Below are positions 16,785 through 25,220 of a DNA stretch of 64,000 nt, piece by piece. The notes under the pieces were generated by a model, which did no database searches, was not told the DNA's origin, and worked only from the letters and a program-made list of their open reading frames with translations. A program made the position numbers and the translations under genes. Where the stretch lies: NCBI GenBank assembly GCA_951813395.1, contig OX638356.1, positions 1,529,340-1,593,339 of the forward strand. The letters run 5' to 3'. How positions within the stretch are numbered: the first letter of the stretch is position 1; each line of letters starts with the position of its first letter. This stretch comes from Longimicrobiales bacterium. Its GTDB lineage: Bacteria; Gemmatimonadota; Gemmatimonadetes; Longimicrobiales; Gaopeijiaceae.

Positions 16785-17207
16785 ATGGCGGTTATCGGCA
16801 ACAAGAAATCCAAGGTCTCCGACGAGATCCCATCCTCGTCGATGGCCGACATCGCGTTTCTCCTGCTCATCTTCTTCCTGGTCACGACCACCTTCCCGAA
16901 GGACAAGGGGCTCGCGATCCTCCTCCCCGAGAGCGAGTCGGAGGTCGAGGTCAGCCAGAAGAACATCCTTCACATCATCATCACGCCCACGGGTGCGGTG
17001 AATATCCGTCGGGGCGAGAGCCAGCAGGAGCAGACGGTTCGTCCCGACGATGTGGAGTCCATCTGGCGACAGGATGTAGCGCAGAACGAGAATCTCATCG
17101 CTGCGGTGAAAACGGATCCCAACACTCCGTACCGCTTCATGATCGATGTTCTCGACGCCCTGCAGAGTGCGGGCGCCGAGCGCATCTCCCTCCAGCTCCT
17201 GGAGTAG
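16785..17207 (+). CDS. exbD: ExbD/TolR biopolymer transport protein (copy 1)
   Basis: A 140-residue protein with one membrane segment (MADIAFLLLIFFLVTTTF) just after a short cytoplasmic tail, then a periplasmic ExbD/TolR domain. The aspartate in SSSMADIAFLLLIFF corresponds to the conserved proton-path residue of the family. ATG 16785 is preceded by GGGAG; an in-frame TTG at 16758 is a weaker alternative. It lies 107 bases after exbB and six bases before a second exbD-like gene. Two ExbD-type subunits are common in Bacteroidota-like TonB systems. Confidence 0.93.
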   Translation: MAVIGNKKSKVSDEIPSSSMADIAFLLLIFFLVTTTFPKDKGLAILLPESESEVEVSQKNILHIIITPTGAVNIRRGESQQEQTVRPDDVESIWRQDVAQNENLIAAVKTDPNTPYRFMIDVLDALQSAGAERISLQLLE

Positions 17208-17213
17208 AACGCA

Positions 17214-17660
17214 ATGGGCCTCAAAGGTGGTGGATTGGAGCGCAAGCAAAAGGCGTCGCAGGAGATACCATCGTCCTCGATGGCCGACATCGCGTTCCTG
17301 CTTCTGATCTTCTTCATGGTGTCGACGGTCTTCCAGAAGGACCGCAACCGGCCGATCGAGTGGGCGGCCGCCGAAGCCACGGAGAAGATCGACCAGAAGC
17401 AGAAGAACATTCTCAATATCTGGGTCGAATCCAACGGTGACATCTACGTCAACGATGTCTTCCGCGCGATGGACGAGGTCCGGGTTCTGGTGGCGCCGAT
17501 GTATCGGGACAACCGTGAACTGGTGATTTCGGTTCGGTCGGATCGCGGTGTCCCGTACCGGTTCATCGACCAGCTGCAGCAGGAGCTGGTCGCAGCGGGC
17601 ATAGTACGCGTCGTATTCGCGACCGAGCTTGAACAGAGCATGACGAGGGAGAGACGATGA
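17214..17660 (+). CDS. exbD: ExbD/TolR biopolymer transport protein (copy 2)
   Basis: A 148-residue ExbD-family protein whose membrane segment (SSSMADIAFLLLIFFMVSTVF) is almost identical to that of copy 1 while the periplasmic domain has diverged, with QKNILNIWVESNGDIYVND and RSDRGVPYRFIDQLQQEL. The conserved membrane aspartate is present. The stop overlaps the tonB start by four bases (ATGA), so ExbD and TonB are translated together. The two copies probably form a mixed ExbD dimer or serve the two TonB proteins encoded here (inference). Confidence 0.93.
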   Translation: MGLKGGGLERKQKASQEIPSSSMADIAFLLLIFFMVSTVFQKDRNRPIEWAAAEATEKIDQKQKNILNIWVESNGDIYVNDVFRAMDEVRVLVAPMYRDNRELVISVRSDRGVPYRFIDQLQQELVAAGIVRVVFATELEQSMTRERR

Positions 17661-18334
17661 GCGAGCAAGAAACCACAGGGACGACCGTTCAGGACAGCGC
17701 CAACGATGTATTCAAGAAGTCGTTTTCGTCCTGGTTCTGGGGTTCGATGACCACGGCGACGGTACTGCACTTTGCCGTGTTCGTTCTCTGGCCGGAGATG
17801 ACGCCGGAGGACGTCAGCCTGTCGATGGATGAACTCGCAGCCATCGAACTCCCCCCCGAGATCGAGATTCCTCCTCCGCCCGAGGCGATCGCCAGGCCCG
17901 CGACACCGGTGATCGCGACCGCGGAGATCGAGACCGACATCACGATCGCGCCGACGACCTTCGAGTCGGTCTCGGTCGAGGATCTGCCGCCGCCCCCCGA
18001 CGATGTGGAAACCGATATCTCCGCCGCGCCCGTTTTTACGCCGTATACCGTCGCGCCGGACTACACGAACGGCGCCGAGGTCATGCGCGCTCTGGAGCGC
18101 GAGTACCCGCCGCTGCTGCGTGACGCGGGAATCGGAGGCACCACCATCGTGTGGTTCTTCATCGACGAGCAGGGAACCGTGCGTAACCAGAGGGTCAACG
18201 AGACTTCGGGACACACCGCGCTGGACGATGCGGCGTTGCGTGTGGCGCCGGTGTTCAAGTTTACCCCGGCCCTCAACCGCGATAAGGCGGTGCCGGTCTG
18301 GGTGCAGCTGCCGATTACCTTCACAACCAAGTAG
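17657..18334 (+). CDS. tonB: TonB-family energy transducer (copy 1)
   Basis: A 225-residue TonB-like protein. One N-terminal membrane segment (around WFWGSMTTATVLHFAVFVLW) is followed by a proline-rich stretch (LPPEIEIPPPPEAIARPATP) that spans the periplasm, then a TonB C-terminal domain with ALEREYPPLLRDAGIGGT, VWFFIDEQGTV and ALNRDKAVPVWVQLPITF. It transmits proton-motive energy from ExbB/ExbD to outer-membrane receptors such as the SusC protein at 45989. A very similar copy is encoded at 19326-20006. A strong hairpin terminator follows. Confidence 0.94.
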   Translation: MSEQETTGTTVQDSANDVFKKSFSSWFWGSMTTATVLHFAVFVLWPEMTPEDVSLSMDELAAIELPPEIEIPPPPEAIARPATPVIATAEIETDITIAPTTFESVSVEDLPPPPDDVETDISAAPVFTPYTVAPDYTNGAEVMRALEREYPPLLRDAGIGGTTIVWFFIDEQGTVRNQRVNETSGHTALDDAALRVAPVFKFTPALNRDKAVPVWVQLPITFTTK

Positions 18335-18356
18335 CGCTACCGGCTGACCGGGAAGC

Positions 18357-18396
18357 GGGAACGCCCCGCCGGCCACTCGGCCGGCGGGGCGTTCCC
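18357..18396 (+). terminator. Strong hairpin terminator after tonB copy 1
   Basis: An exact 18-base-pair stem, GGGAACGCCCCGCCGGCC at 18357-18374, pairs with 18379-18396 around the loop ACTC and is followed by TTGT. It lies 22 bases past the tonB stop and should end the exbB-tonB transcript. Nearly the same stem follows tonB copy 2. Confidence 0.85.
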
Positions 18397-18473
18397 TTGT
18401 GGTCGACGCCCGGGCCGGACGGGAGCCCGCCCCGGGCGTCTCCCGCGGCATACATCTCCGGAGACGGAAGAAA

Positions 18474-19184
18474 ATGGTAAACAAGGATGTTTACTATCGC
18501 GGCATCCGGGCGCGGCTGCCTCGCGTGCTCGACCGGATCGCCGCCGCCGCGGAGCGCAGCGGCCGCGATCCCTCCGATGTGAAGATCGTCGCCGTCACCA
18601 AGGGGCACGCCGCCTGTGCCGTGGAGGCGGTCGCCGAGGCCGGGCTGCGGGACATCGGCGAGAACCGCGTGGACGAGCTTGGGCGCAAGCGCGCGGAACT
18701 GAACGATCTCGCGGTCGACTGGCACATGATCGGGCACGTGCAGCGCCGCAAGGCGGGCCCCGCCGCCCGCCTTGCGGCGCTGGTTCACAGCGTGGATTCG
18801 CTGCGCCTCGCCGGGAAGCTGTCGCGTCTGGGCGAGGCCGAAGGGCGGCGCGTGCCGGTGCTCGTCCAGCTGAACGTATCCGGCGAAGCCACCAAGGGGG
18901 GCTTCCCGGAGGCGAAAGCGCTGGACGGGGTGGGAAGGGTGGCCGTGCTGCCGGGATTGCGCGTCCTGGGCCTCATGACGATGGCGCCGTTTACCGCCGA
19001 CGAAGCGGTGCAGCGGTCCACATTCCGAAAGACGCGCGAGGTGTTGGAGGCCGCCGCCGGCACTGCGGGGGTGGAGGGGCGCGAACTCTCCATGGGGATG
19101 TCCAACGACTACGAGATCGCGGTGGAAGAGGGGAGCACGATCGTGAGGCTGGGCACGACGCTGCTGGGCGAGCGTCCCGGGTGA
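18474..19184 (+). CDS. YggS/PROSC-family PLP-binding protein
   Basis: A 236-residue single-domain PLP protein with an alanine-racemase-like barrel fold. The PLP lysine sits in IVAVTKGH. Other family motifs are IGENRVDEL, WHMIGHVQRRK, VLVQLNVSGEATKGGF, GLMTMAPFT, and LSMGMSNDYEIAVEEGSTIVRLGTTLLGER. These proteins keep free pyridoxal phosphate in balance and have no known catalytic activity. The ATG at 18474 gives the family length; the frame extends to 18399 but that part overlaps no conserved sequence. It lies between the two tonB genes, after the first terminator. Confidence 0.95.
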   Translation: MVNKDVYYRGIRARLPRVLDRIAAAAERSGRDPSDVKIVAVTKGHAACAVEAVAEAGLRDIGENRVDELGRKRAELNDLAVDWHMIGHVQRRKAGPAARLAALVHSVDSLRLAGKLSRLGEAEGRRVPVLVQLNVSGEATKGGFPEAKALDGVGRVAVLPGLRVLGLMTMAPFTADEAVQRSTFRKTREVLEAAAGTAGVEGRELSMGMSNDYEIAVEEGSTIVRLGTTLLGERPG

Positions 19185-19325
19185 GTCCGCCAGGCGATCC
19201 AGCGGCGCGGTAGCGACCCGCCTGGAGGGAACGATTCGCTCTCGCGAGCAGTAGAACCACCCAGGTGTCGGCAATCGCCGCTATCGCCAACCGGCCCGGA
19301 GGACAACACCAGGAGCGAGAGGACA

Positions 19326-20006
19326 ATGGACGAACAAATCACTCGACAGGAGGGGATCGCTACGGAGAGCGCGAACGGTCGCCTCAAGAATTCGTTCTCG
19401 TCGTGGTTCTGGAGCTCGATGATCGCTGCCACCCTCACCCACTTCGGCTTTTTTGCGCTGGTGAACTTCGCCGAGCCGGAGGATGTGAGCGCGACAGTGG
19501 CGCCGATCGAGACGGTCGTCCTGCCGCCGGACGTCGAGATTCCTGACGCGCCCGAGCCCATCGTCCGTCCGGCTACCCCGGTGATCGCTCCCACGGACAT
19601 CGAGACCGACATCACCATTGCCCCGACCACGTTCACGTCCATCTCGGTCGATGACCTGCCTCTGCCGCCCGAAGAGGTGGAGATGGATGTCTCCGCGGCC
19701 CCGGAGTTCTTCCCGTTTACGGTGAAGCCCGACTATACCAACGCCGCCGAGGTGAGGCGCGCGCTGGAACGCGAATACCCGCCGCTGCTGCGCGACGCCG
19801 GAATCGGCGGCACCGTTCAGGTGTGGTTTTTCATCGACGAAAACGGTGTAGTACAGAACCAGTTGGTGAACGCGACCTCCGGGCACAAGGCTCTCGACGA
19901 CGCCGCGCTGCGCGTGGCGCCGGTCTTCCGGTTCACGCCCGCGCTCAACCGTGACAAAGCGGTTCCCGTCTGGATATCGCTTCCGATTACCTTCAGAACC
20001 AACTAG
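19326..20006 (+). CDS. tonB: TonB-family energy transducer (copy 2)
   Basis: A 226-residue paralogue of the tonB gene at 17657. It shares KxSFSSWFW at the membrane segment, ETDITIAPTTF in the linker, and the stretch ALEREYPPLLRDAGIGGT through ALNRDKAVPVW in the C-terminal domain. The membrane segment and proline-rich region have drifted (PDVEIPDAPEPIVRPATP). There is no exbB or exbD beside it, so it must use the motor encoded at 16018-17660 or elsewhere. A second copy of the same terminator follows. The duplication is clear; separate receptor specificity is inference. Confidence 0.94.
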   Translation: MDEQITRQEGIATESANGRLKNSFSSWFWSSMIAATLTHFGFFALVNFAEPEDVSATVAPIETVVLPPDVEIPDAPEPIVRPATPVIAPTDIETDITIAPTTFTSISVDDLPLPPEEVEMDVSAAPEFFPFTVKPDYTNAAEVRRALEREYPPLLRDAGIGGTVQVWFFIDENGVVQNQLVNATSGHKALDDAALRVAPVFRFTPALNRDKAVPVWISLPITFRTN

Positions 20007-20027
20007 CGCGCTCGGTCGCCCACACGC

Positions 20028-20067
20028 GGGAACGCCCCGCCGGCCGAGCGGCTGGCGGGGCGTTCCC
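20028..20067 (+). terminator. Hairpin terminator after tonB copy 2
   Basis: The 5' arm GGGAACGCCCCGCCGGCC (20028-20045) is identical to that of the terminator at 18357. It pairs with 20050-20067 with one G-U wobble around the loop GAGC, then TTGT. It lies 21 bases past the tonB stop. Confidence 0.85.
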
Positions 20068-20136
20068 TTGTTTGGGCAACCGCCCGCTCGACATCATGGT
20101 GCGCCTGGGACCCCGCTGCAGGGAGAAACGACCGAG

Positions 20137-21084
20137 ATGAAGCAAAGTGAAATGACGCGCCTGCGCGAGGCGGTCCACGAGGTGCGTGCCCTGGGCGGAC
20201 CGGTGCCCCGGGTTGGGCTTGTCCTCGGGACTGGCCTGGGCGGTCTGGCCGACGCCATCGATGTTGAGGTGTCGGTCCCGTACCAGGACTTGCCCCACTT
20301 CCCCGTTTCGACGGTGGAGAGCCACCATGGCCGGTTGTTGCTCGGCAGGCTCGAGGGTGTCCCGGTTGTGGCCATGCAGGGCCGTTTTCATCGCTACGAA
20401 GGGTATTCGCTCCGGCAGATCGTGTTTCCGATCCGCGTAATGAAGCTGCTCGGCGCCGACACGCTGATCGTTTCGGCGGCGTGCGGGGGAATGAACCCGC
20501 TCTGGGGCCCGGGTGACCTGGTGCTGCTGGACGATCTCATCAACCTCATGGGGTCGAGCCCGCTTGTCGGGCCCAACCTGGATGAACTGGGACCGCGCTT
20601 CCCGGACATGTCGGTCCCCTTCGACCCGGGGCTGCAGGAGGTGGCGCAGAGGGTGGCCATGGCCGCCGCGGTGCCGCTGCGCCGCGGCGTGTACGTGGCC
20701 GTTGTGGGCCCGCAGTTGGAGACGCGCGCGGAATACCGCATGCTGCGCGCCATGGGCGCCGACGTGGTGGGCATGTCGACCGTGCCCGAAGTGATCGCCG
20801 CGCGGCACATGGGGATGCGCGTGCTGGCCGTCGCGATCATCACGGATCAGTGCCTCCCCGACGCGCTGGAAGAGGCCGACGTGCCAACGATCATCGCCAC
20901 TGCGCAGGCGGCCGAACCGAAACTGTCCGCACTGGTGCGGGGTGTTCTCGGTGTCGTGGAGTTGGAGGCCGGGAAAGGGGGCGCGGCGAGCGCCGGGAAC
21001 GATGCCGATCCCGTGCCCACCGCGGACCCGGCCGGCGCAGCGCCTGCTCCTGCCGCGGACCGTACCTGCGCGGCGCCCGCCTGA
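20137..21084 (+). CDS. Purine nucleoside phosphorylase
   Basis: A 315-residue trimeric-type (PNP/MTAP family) phosphorylase that splits purine nucleosides into base and ribose-1-phosphate. Signature blocks are GLVLGTGLGGLAD, SHHGRLLLG, MQGRFHRYEGYSLRQIVFPIRV, VSAACGGMNPLWGPGDLVLLDDLIN, GPQLETRAEYRMLRAMGADVVGMSTVPEVIAARHMGM and ITDQCLPD. The last 40 residues (Ala/Gly/Pro-rich) are an unusual low-complexity extension. ATG 20137 follows a purine-rich stretch; the frame upstream runs through the terminator. It complements hpt in purine salvage. ileS starts 15 bases downstream. Confidence 0.95.
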   Translation: MKQSEMTRLREAVHEVRALGGPVPRVGLVLGTGLGGLADAIDVEVSVPYQDLPHFPVSTVESHHGRLLLGRLEGVPVVAMQGRFHRYEGYSLRQIVFPIRVMKLLGADTLIVSAACGGMNPLWGPGDLVLLDDLINLMGSSPLVGPNLDELGPRFPDMSVPFDPGLQEVAQRVAMAAAVPLRRGVYVAVVGPQLETRAEYRMLRAMGADVVGMSTVPEVIAARHMGMRVLAVAIITDQCLPDALEEADVPTIIATAQAAEPKLSALVRGVLGVVELEAGKGGAASAGNDADPVPTADPAGAAPAPAADRTCAAPA

Positions 21085-21099
21085 GCCGCCGGAGTCCCG

Positions 21100-24000
21100 A
21101 TGCGCTACCCCGCCGTGCCCCGTTCGCGCGTATCGCTCGAGGAAGCCGTTCTCGACACCTGGCGCGACGAAGACACCTTCCAGCGCACCCTCGAAGGCAC
21201 CCGGGACGGGGAGCCGTTCGTGTTCTTCGAGGGGCCGCCCACGGCAAACGGCCGCCCGGGCCTGCACCATATCATCAGCCGCGCGATCAAGGACCTGGTG
21301 TGCCGCTACCAGACCATGCTGGGAAGGCACGTCACGCGCATCGCCGGATGGGACACGCACGGCCTGCCGGTCGAAATCGAGGCGCAGAAACAGCTCGGCA
21401 TCGAGGACAAGCGGGAGATCGAGGAGCGGGGGATCGCCTGGTTCAACGAGCGCTGCCGCGAATCGGTGTTCACCTACAAGGACGAATGGGAACGCTTCTC
21501 CGAGCGGATCGGATACTGGCTGGACTACTCGCGGCCGTATGTGACGTTCCACGCGGAATACGTGGAAACCGCGTGGTGGCTGCTCCAGCAGATAGCGAAC
21601 CGGGGGTTGCTGTACCGGGGCCACAAGGTGGTGCCATGGTGTCCCTCCGACCAGACCGTGCTGTCCTCACACGAACTCTCGCTCGGGTACCGCGACGTGA
21701 AGGATCCGTCGCTCTGGGTCACACTCGAACTTCTCGACGGATCCGGGCGCCACCTGCTCGTGTGGACCACGACGCCGTGGACGCTGGTGTCCAACGTGGC
21801 CCTGGCCGTGAATCCCGCGATCGAGTACGTCGAGGTCGCGCACGAAGGCAGGCGGCTGATTCTCGCGAGGAGCCGCGCGGAGGCGCTCTTCGGCGGGGAG
21901 CACGTCGGTGTGGCGGTGGACGTGGCCGAGCTGGTCGGCGCGCGCTATCGGCGCCCGTTCGAGCTCATCCCGGGCGATACGGTGAAGGGCAGGGCGTGGG
22001 AGATCGTTCCGGGTGACTTCGTGTCCGACGAGGAGGGATCGGGGATCGTGCACATGGCGCCGGCGTACGGTGCCGACGACTACCAGGCCGGCAAGGACTT
22101 CGGCCTGGCCGTCCTCGAGCCGGTGCAGCCCGACGGGACGTTCGCCGCGGACCTCCCGATCGTGGGGGGCGTGTTCTTCAAGGACGCGGACGAATTGCTC
22201 GTGGCGGATCTGAAGGCGCGCGGCCTGGTCTTCCGTTCGACGCGCGCGGCTCACTCGTACCCGCACTGCTGGCGCTGCGACACGCCCCTTGTGTACATGG
22301 CCAGACACAGCTGGTTCGCCCGCACTTCGTCGTTGCGCGACGACCTTCTCGCCAACAACGCACGCGTGTCGTGGCATCCGCCCGAGGTCGGGGAAGGGCG
22401 TTTCGGCGAGTGGCTCAAGGGCAATGTGGACTGGGCGCTGTCGCGGGACCGCTACTGGGGGACGCCGCTGCCCGTCTGGGTGTCGGAGGACGACCCCGAG
22501 CGGATCGAGTGGATCGGCAGCTTCGCGGAGTTGGCCGAGAAGGCCGGCGGGCTGCCGGAGGACTTCGATCCGCACAGGCCGTTCATCGACGAGATCACCT
22601 GGAACTGTCCCGAGACGGGGGCCACCATGCGCCGCGTGCCCGAGGTCGTCGACGTGTGGTTCGACTCGGGAGCCATGCCCTGGGCCCAGTGGCACTACCC
22701 CTTCGAGAACCGGGAGCTGTACGAGCGGCACTTCCCGGCGGACTTCATCTGCGAGGCGGTGGACCAGACGCGCGGCTGGTTCTATTCGCTGCACGCGATC
22801 TCGACGATGCTGGGCCTGGGCCCCGCCTTCCGCAACGTGATCGTCAACGACCTCATCCTGGACGCCGAGGGGCGGAAGATGTCGAAGTCCAGGGGGAACG
22901 TGGTCGATCCGTGGGACGCGGTGGCCGATCACGGGGCCGACGGGGTGCGCTGGTACATGATCACCGTGAGCAACCCCTGGCTGCCCACCCGCTTCGACCC
23001 GGAGGGCGTGAAGGAGTCGGCGGCGCGATTCTTCGACACGCTGCTCAACACCTACCGCTTCTTCGCGCTCTACGCGAACGTCGAGGACTGGGCTCCCGGG
23101 ACCGCGCCGGACACGGTCGCGCGCCCGCCGCTCGATCGCTGGCTGCTGACACGCCTGAATGGCCTGGTGGCCACCGTGCGTTCGGAGATCGACGGCTACA
23201 ACCCGACGCGTGCCTATCGCGCCGTCGCGGCGTTCGTGGACGGGGAGCTGTCGAATTGGTACGTGCGCCGGGCCCGTCCCCGGTTCTGGGGGAACACCGA
23301 CGCGGCGGACTCGTCTGCGGCCTTCGCGACCCTGCACGAGGCGCTTCGCACGGTGGCGCTCCTGATCGCTCCGGTCACACCGTTCGTGTCCGATTGGCTC
23401 CACCGGGGGCTGACCGGGCGATCGAGTCACACAGAGCGGTTTCCGGACGCCGACCCGGCCATGATCGACGAGGCGCTGGAGGCGCAAATGGCGGATGTCC
23501 GCAGCCTCAGCACGCTGGCCCGCTCGGCCCGGGAGCAGGTGAGAATCCGGGTGCGGCAGCCGTTGGGACGCCTCCTGGCGGTGGTGCCCGGGGACGCGCC
23601 CGCGGACGATGTCCTCGCGCTCCTGGTCGACGAGGTCAACGTCAAGAAGGTTGAATTCACGGATTCGGCCGAAGCGCTGGTGACGCTGGTCGCCCGGCCC
23701 GCGTTTCGCGCGGTGGGCCGTCGCTTCGGCCGGCTCACGCAGGAGGCCGCGCGGAAGATCCGGGAACTCGGCGCGGAAGAGCTGGGCGTGGTGCGCGCGG
23801 GCGGGACGGTGCGCATCGATGTGGACGGGGAGTCGCACCGGGTCGGTGGCGACGAGATGGAGATCCTGGAGGAGGCGCGCGGGGGGTGGATCGTGCGGGC
23901 GGAAGGACGCTACACGGTGGCGCTCGATCCCGTCCTGACCGACGAACTCCGCCGCGAAGGCCTGGCGCGCGAACTGGTCAACCGGGTGCAGCGGCTGCGG

Positions 24001-24219
24001 CGGGAGTCCGGGCTCGACATCACCGACCGGATTCGGCTGGGGGTCGAGGGCACGGGGGCCGTCTGCGAGGCCGTGCGCGCGCATGAGGCGGTGATCGCGC
24101 GGGAAACCCTGGCGGTGGTCGTTCGGGTCGGAAGGGGCATGGACGGCGACTTCGAATTCCGTAGCGAGGCGGTGCTGGACGGGGAGGCGGCCATACTCGG
24201 GCTTTCTCGCCAGTCGTGA
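21100..24219 (+). CDS. ileS: Isoleucyl-tRNA synthetase
   Basis: A 1039-residue class I synthetase. The HIGH-equivalent is PPTANGRPGLHH at residues 46-57 and the KMSKS motif is at 593-597 (GRKMSKSRGN). Also visible are GWDTHGLPVEIEAQK, the editing-domain segment VWTTTPWTLVSNVALAV, and VDVWFDSGAMPWAQWHYP. The length and C-terminal domain resemble the larger, eukaryote-like IleRS class that is often mupirocin-tolerant in bacteria; this subclass call is inference. Its stop overlaps the GTG start of the pseudouridine synthase gene (GTGA). Confidence 0.97.
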   Translation: MRYPAVPRSRVSLEEAVLDTWRDEDTFQRTLEGTRDGEPFVFFEGPPTANGRPGLHHIISRAIKDLVCRYQTMLGRHVTRIAGWDTHGLPVEIEAQKQLGIEDKREIEERGIAWFNERCRESVFTYKDEWERFSERIGYWLDYSRPYVTFHAEYVETAWWLLQQIANRGLLYRGHKVVPWCPSDQTVLSSHELSLGYRDVKDPSLWVTLELLDGSGRHLLVWTTTPWTLVSNVALAVNPAIEYVEVAHEGRRLILARSRAEALFGGEHVGVAVDVAELVGARYRRPFELIPGDTVKGRAWEIVPGDFVSDEEGSGIVHMAPAYGADDYQAGKDFGLAVLEPVQPDGTFAADLPIVGGVFFKDADELLVADLKARGLVFRSTRAAHSYPHCWRCDTPLVYMARHSWFARTSSLRDDLLANNARVSWHPPEVGEGRFGEWLKGNVDWALSRDRYWGTPLPVWVSEDDPERIEWIGSFAELAEKAGGLPEDFDPHRPFIDEITWNCPETGATMRRVPEVVDVWFDSGAMPWAQWHYPFENRELYERHFPADFICEAVDQTRGWFYSLHAISTMLGLGPAFRNVIVNDLILDAEGRKMSKSRGNVVDPWDAVADHGADGVRWYMITVSNPWLPTRFDPEGVKESAARFFDTLLNTYRFFALYANVEDWAPGTAPDTVARPPLDRWLLTRLNGLVATVRSEIDGYNPTRAYRAVAAFVDGELSNWYVRRARPRFWGNTDAADSSAAFATLHEALRTVALLIAPVTPFVSDWLHRGLTGRSSHTERFPDADPAMIDEALEAQMADVRSLSTLARSAREQVRIRVRQPLGRLLAVVPGDAPADDVLALLVDEVNVKKVEFTDSAEALVTLVARPAFRAVGRRFGRLTQEAARKIRELGAEELGVVRAGGTVRIDVDGESHRVGGDEMEILEEARGGWIVRAEGRYTVALDPVLTDELRREGLARELVNRVQRLRRESGLDITDRIRLGVEGTGAVCEAVRAHEAVIARETLAVVVRVGRGMDGDFEFRSEAVLDGEAAILGLSRQS

Positions 24220-25220
24220 ATCCGGAGACGGGCGCGGGTCATGCGGCCGCGGGTGCCGGGACCCGCCGATGGCGAACGGGCGTTGGGGCCAGCGGGCGCC
24301 TGGATCTCTACCTGGCCGCGAGGCTCGAATTGTCTCGCAGCCGAATCCAGGCCCTCCTGGAAGACGGACACGTACGGGTCGATGGCGCCCCGCCGAAGAA
24401 ATCCGACCGGATCGGCCCCGGACAGCTGGTGGAGGTCGAGGTGCCCCCCCCGGTGCCCCTCGGGACGGCGGCCCAGGACATCCCGCTGGAGATCATCTTT
24501 CAGGACGAGGACCTCGTCGTCGTGAGCAAGCAGCCGGGCCTGGTCGTGCACCCGGCGCCTGGACACCCCGACGGCACGCTCGTCAACGCGCTCCTCCACC
24601 ACATCGGGGACCTGTCGGGCATCGGGGGCAAGCTGAGGCCGGGCATCGTGCACCGTCTCGACATGGACACGTCCGGCTTGATGGTGGTCGCCAAGACCGA
24701 CCGCGCGCACCAGTCGCTTGCGGCCGCGCTCAAGGCGCGGGATGTAAGGCGCACGTACCTGGCCGCCATCTGGGGCACCCTCAAGGAATCTCCCACGATC
24801 GTCGACCGGCCGATCGGACGACATCCGAGGCACCGCGTGCGCATGGCGGTGGTTGCGGAGGGGCGGCCCGCGCGGACACGATTCCGGCATCTGGAGGCCT
24901 GGGCCGCGGCGAGCCTGTGCGAGGTCGCGCTCGGGACCGGGCGCACGCACCAGATCCGCGTACACGCCGCGTCGATCGGACATCCCGTCGTGGGAGATGC
25001 CCTCTACGGCGCCGGCCGGGAGCGCGGCGCGGCGGGACCGCAGCGCCCGTGGGCGATGGCCCTGGCCAGGCGCACGCCACGGCAGTTCCTGCATGCCTGC
25101 AGGCTGGAATTCCTCCACCCGGTTTCAGGTGAGCCCATGGTCTTCGAGTCCGACCTCCCGGACGATCTGGCGGCGGTCAGGGAGTGGGCCGTTGCCCGGC
25201 GGAAAGGGCCGCCGCCGTGA
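24216..25220 (+). CDS. RluA-family 23S rRNA pseudouridine synthase
   Basis: A 334-residue enzyme with an N-terminal S4 RNA-binding domain (RLDLYLAARLELSRSRIQALLEDGHVRVDG) and an RluA catalytic domain. The motif HRLDMDTSG places the catalytic aspartate at about residue 149. The terminal block GRTHQIRVHAASIGHPVVGDALYG is family-typical. The S4 domain makes an RluD-like enzyme modifying helix 69 of 23S rRNA the most likely match, but RluC is possible. GTG start at 24216, coupled to ileS; its stop overlaps the next gene (GTGA). Confidence 0.93.
   Translation: MNPETGAGHAAAGAGTRRWRTGVGASGRLDLYLAARLELSRSRIQALLEDGHVRVDGAPPKKSDRIGPGQLVEVEVPPPVPLGTAAQDIPLEIIFQDEDLVVVSKQPGLVVHPAPGHPDGTLVNALLHHIGDLSGIGGKLRPGIVHRLDMDTSGLMVVAKTDRAHQSLAAALKARDVRRTYLAAIWGTLKESPTIVDRPIGRHPRHRVRMAVVAEGRPARTRFRHLEAWAAASLCEVALGTGRTHQIRVHAASIGHPVVGDALYGAGRERGAAGPQRPWAMALARRTPRQFLHACRLEFLHPVSGEPMVFESDLPDDLAAVREWAVARRKGPPP

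Noticed and set aside
19190-19225. Inverted repeat CCAGGCG/CGCCTGG after the YggS-like gene
   Set aside because: Arms are only seven bases with a 22-base loop and no U-tract; too weak to call a terminator.
20830-20880. Asp in the purine-phosphorylase motif ITDQCLPD as a sign of altered base specificity
   Set aside because: From memory, related bacterial enzymes often carry ITD here, so it does not by itself indicate an unusual substrate.
21667-24084. A long open frame opposite ileS
   Set aside because: It has composition of a shadow frame and no motifs, while ileS has complete synthetase motifs.
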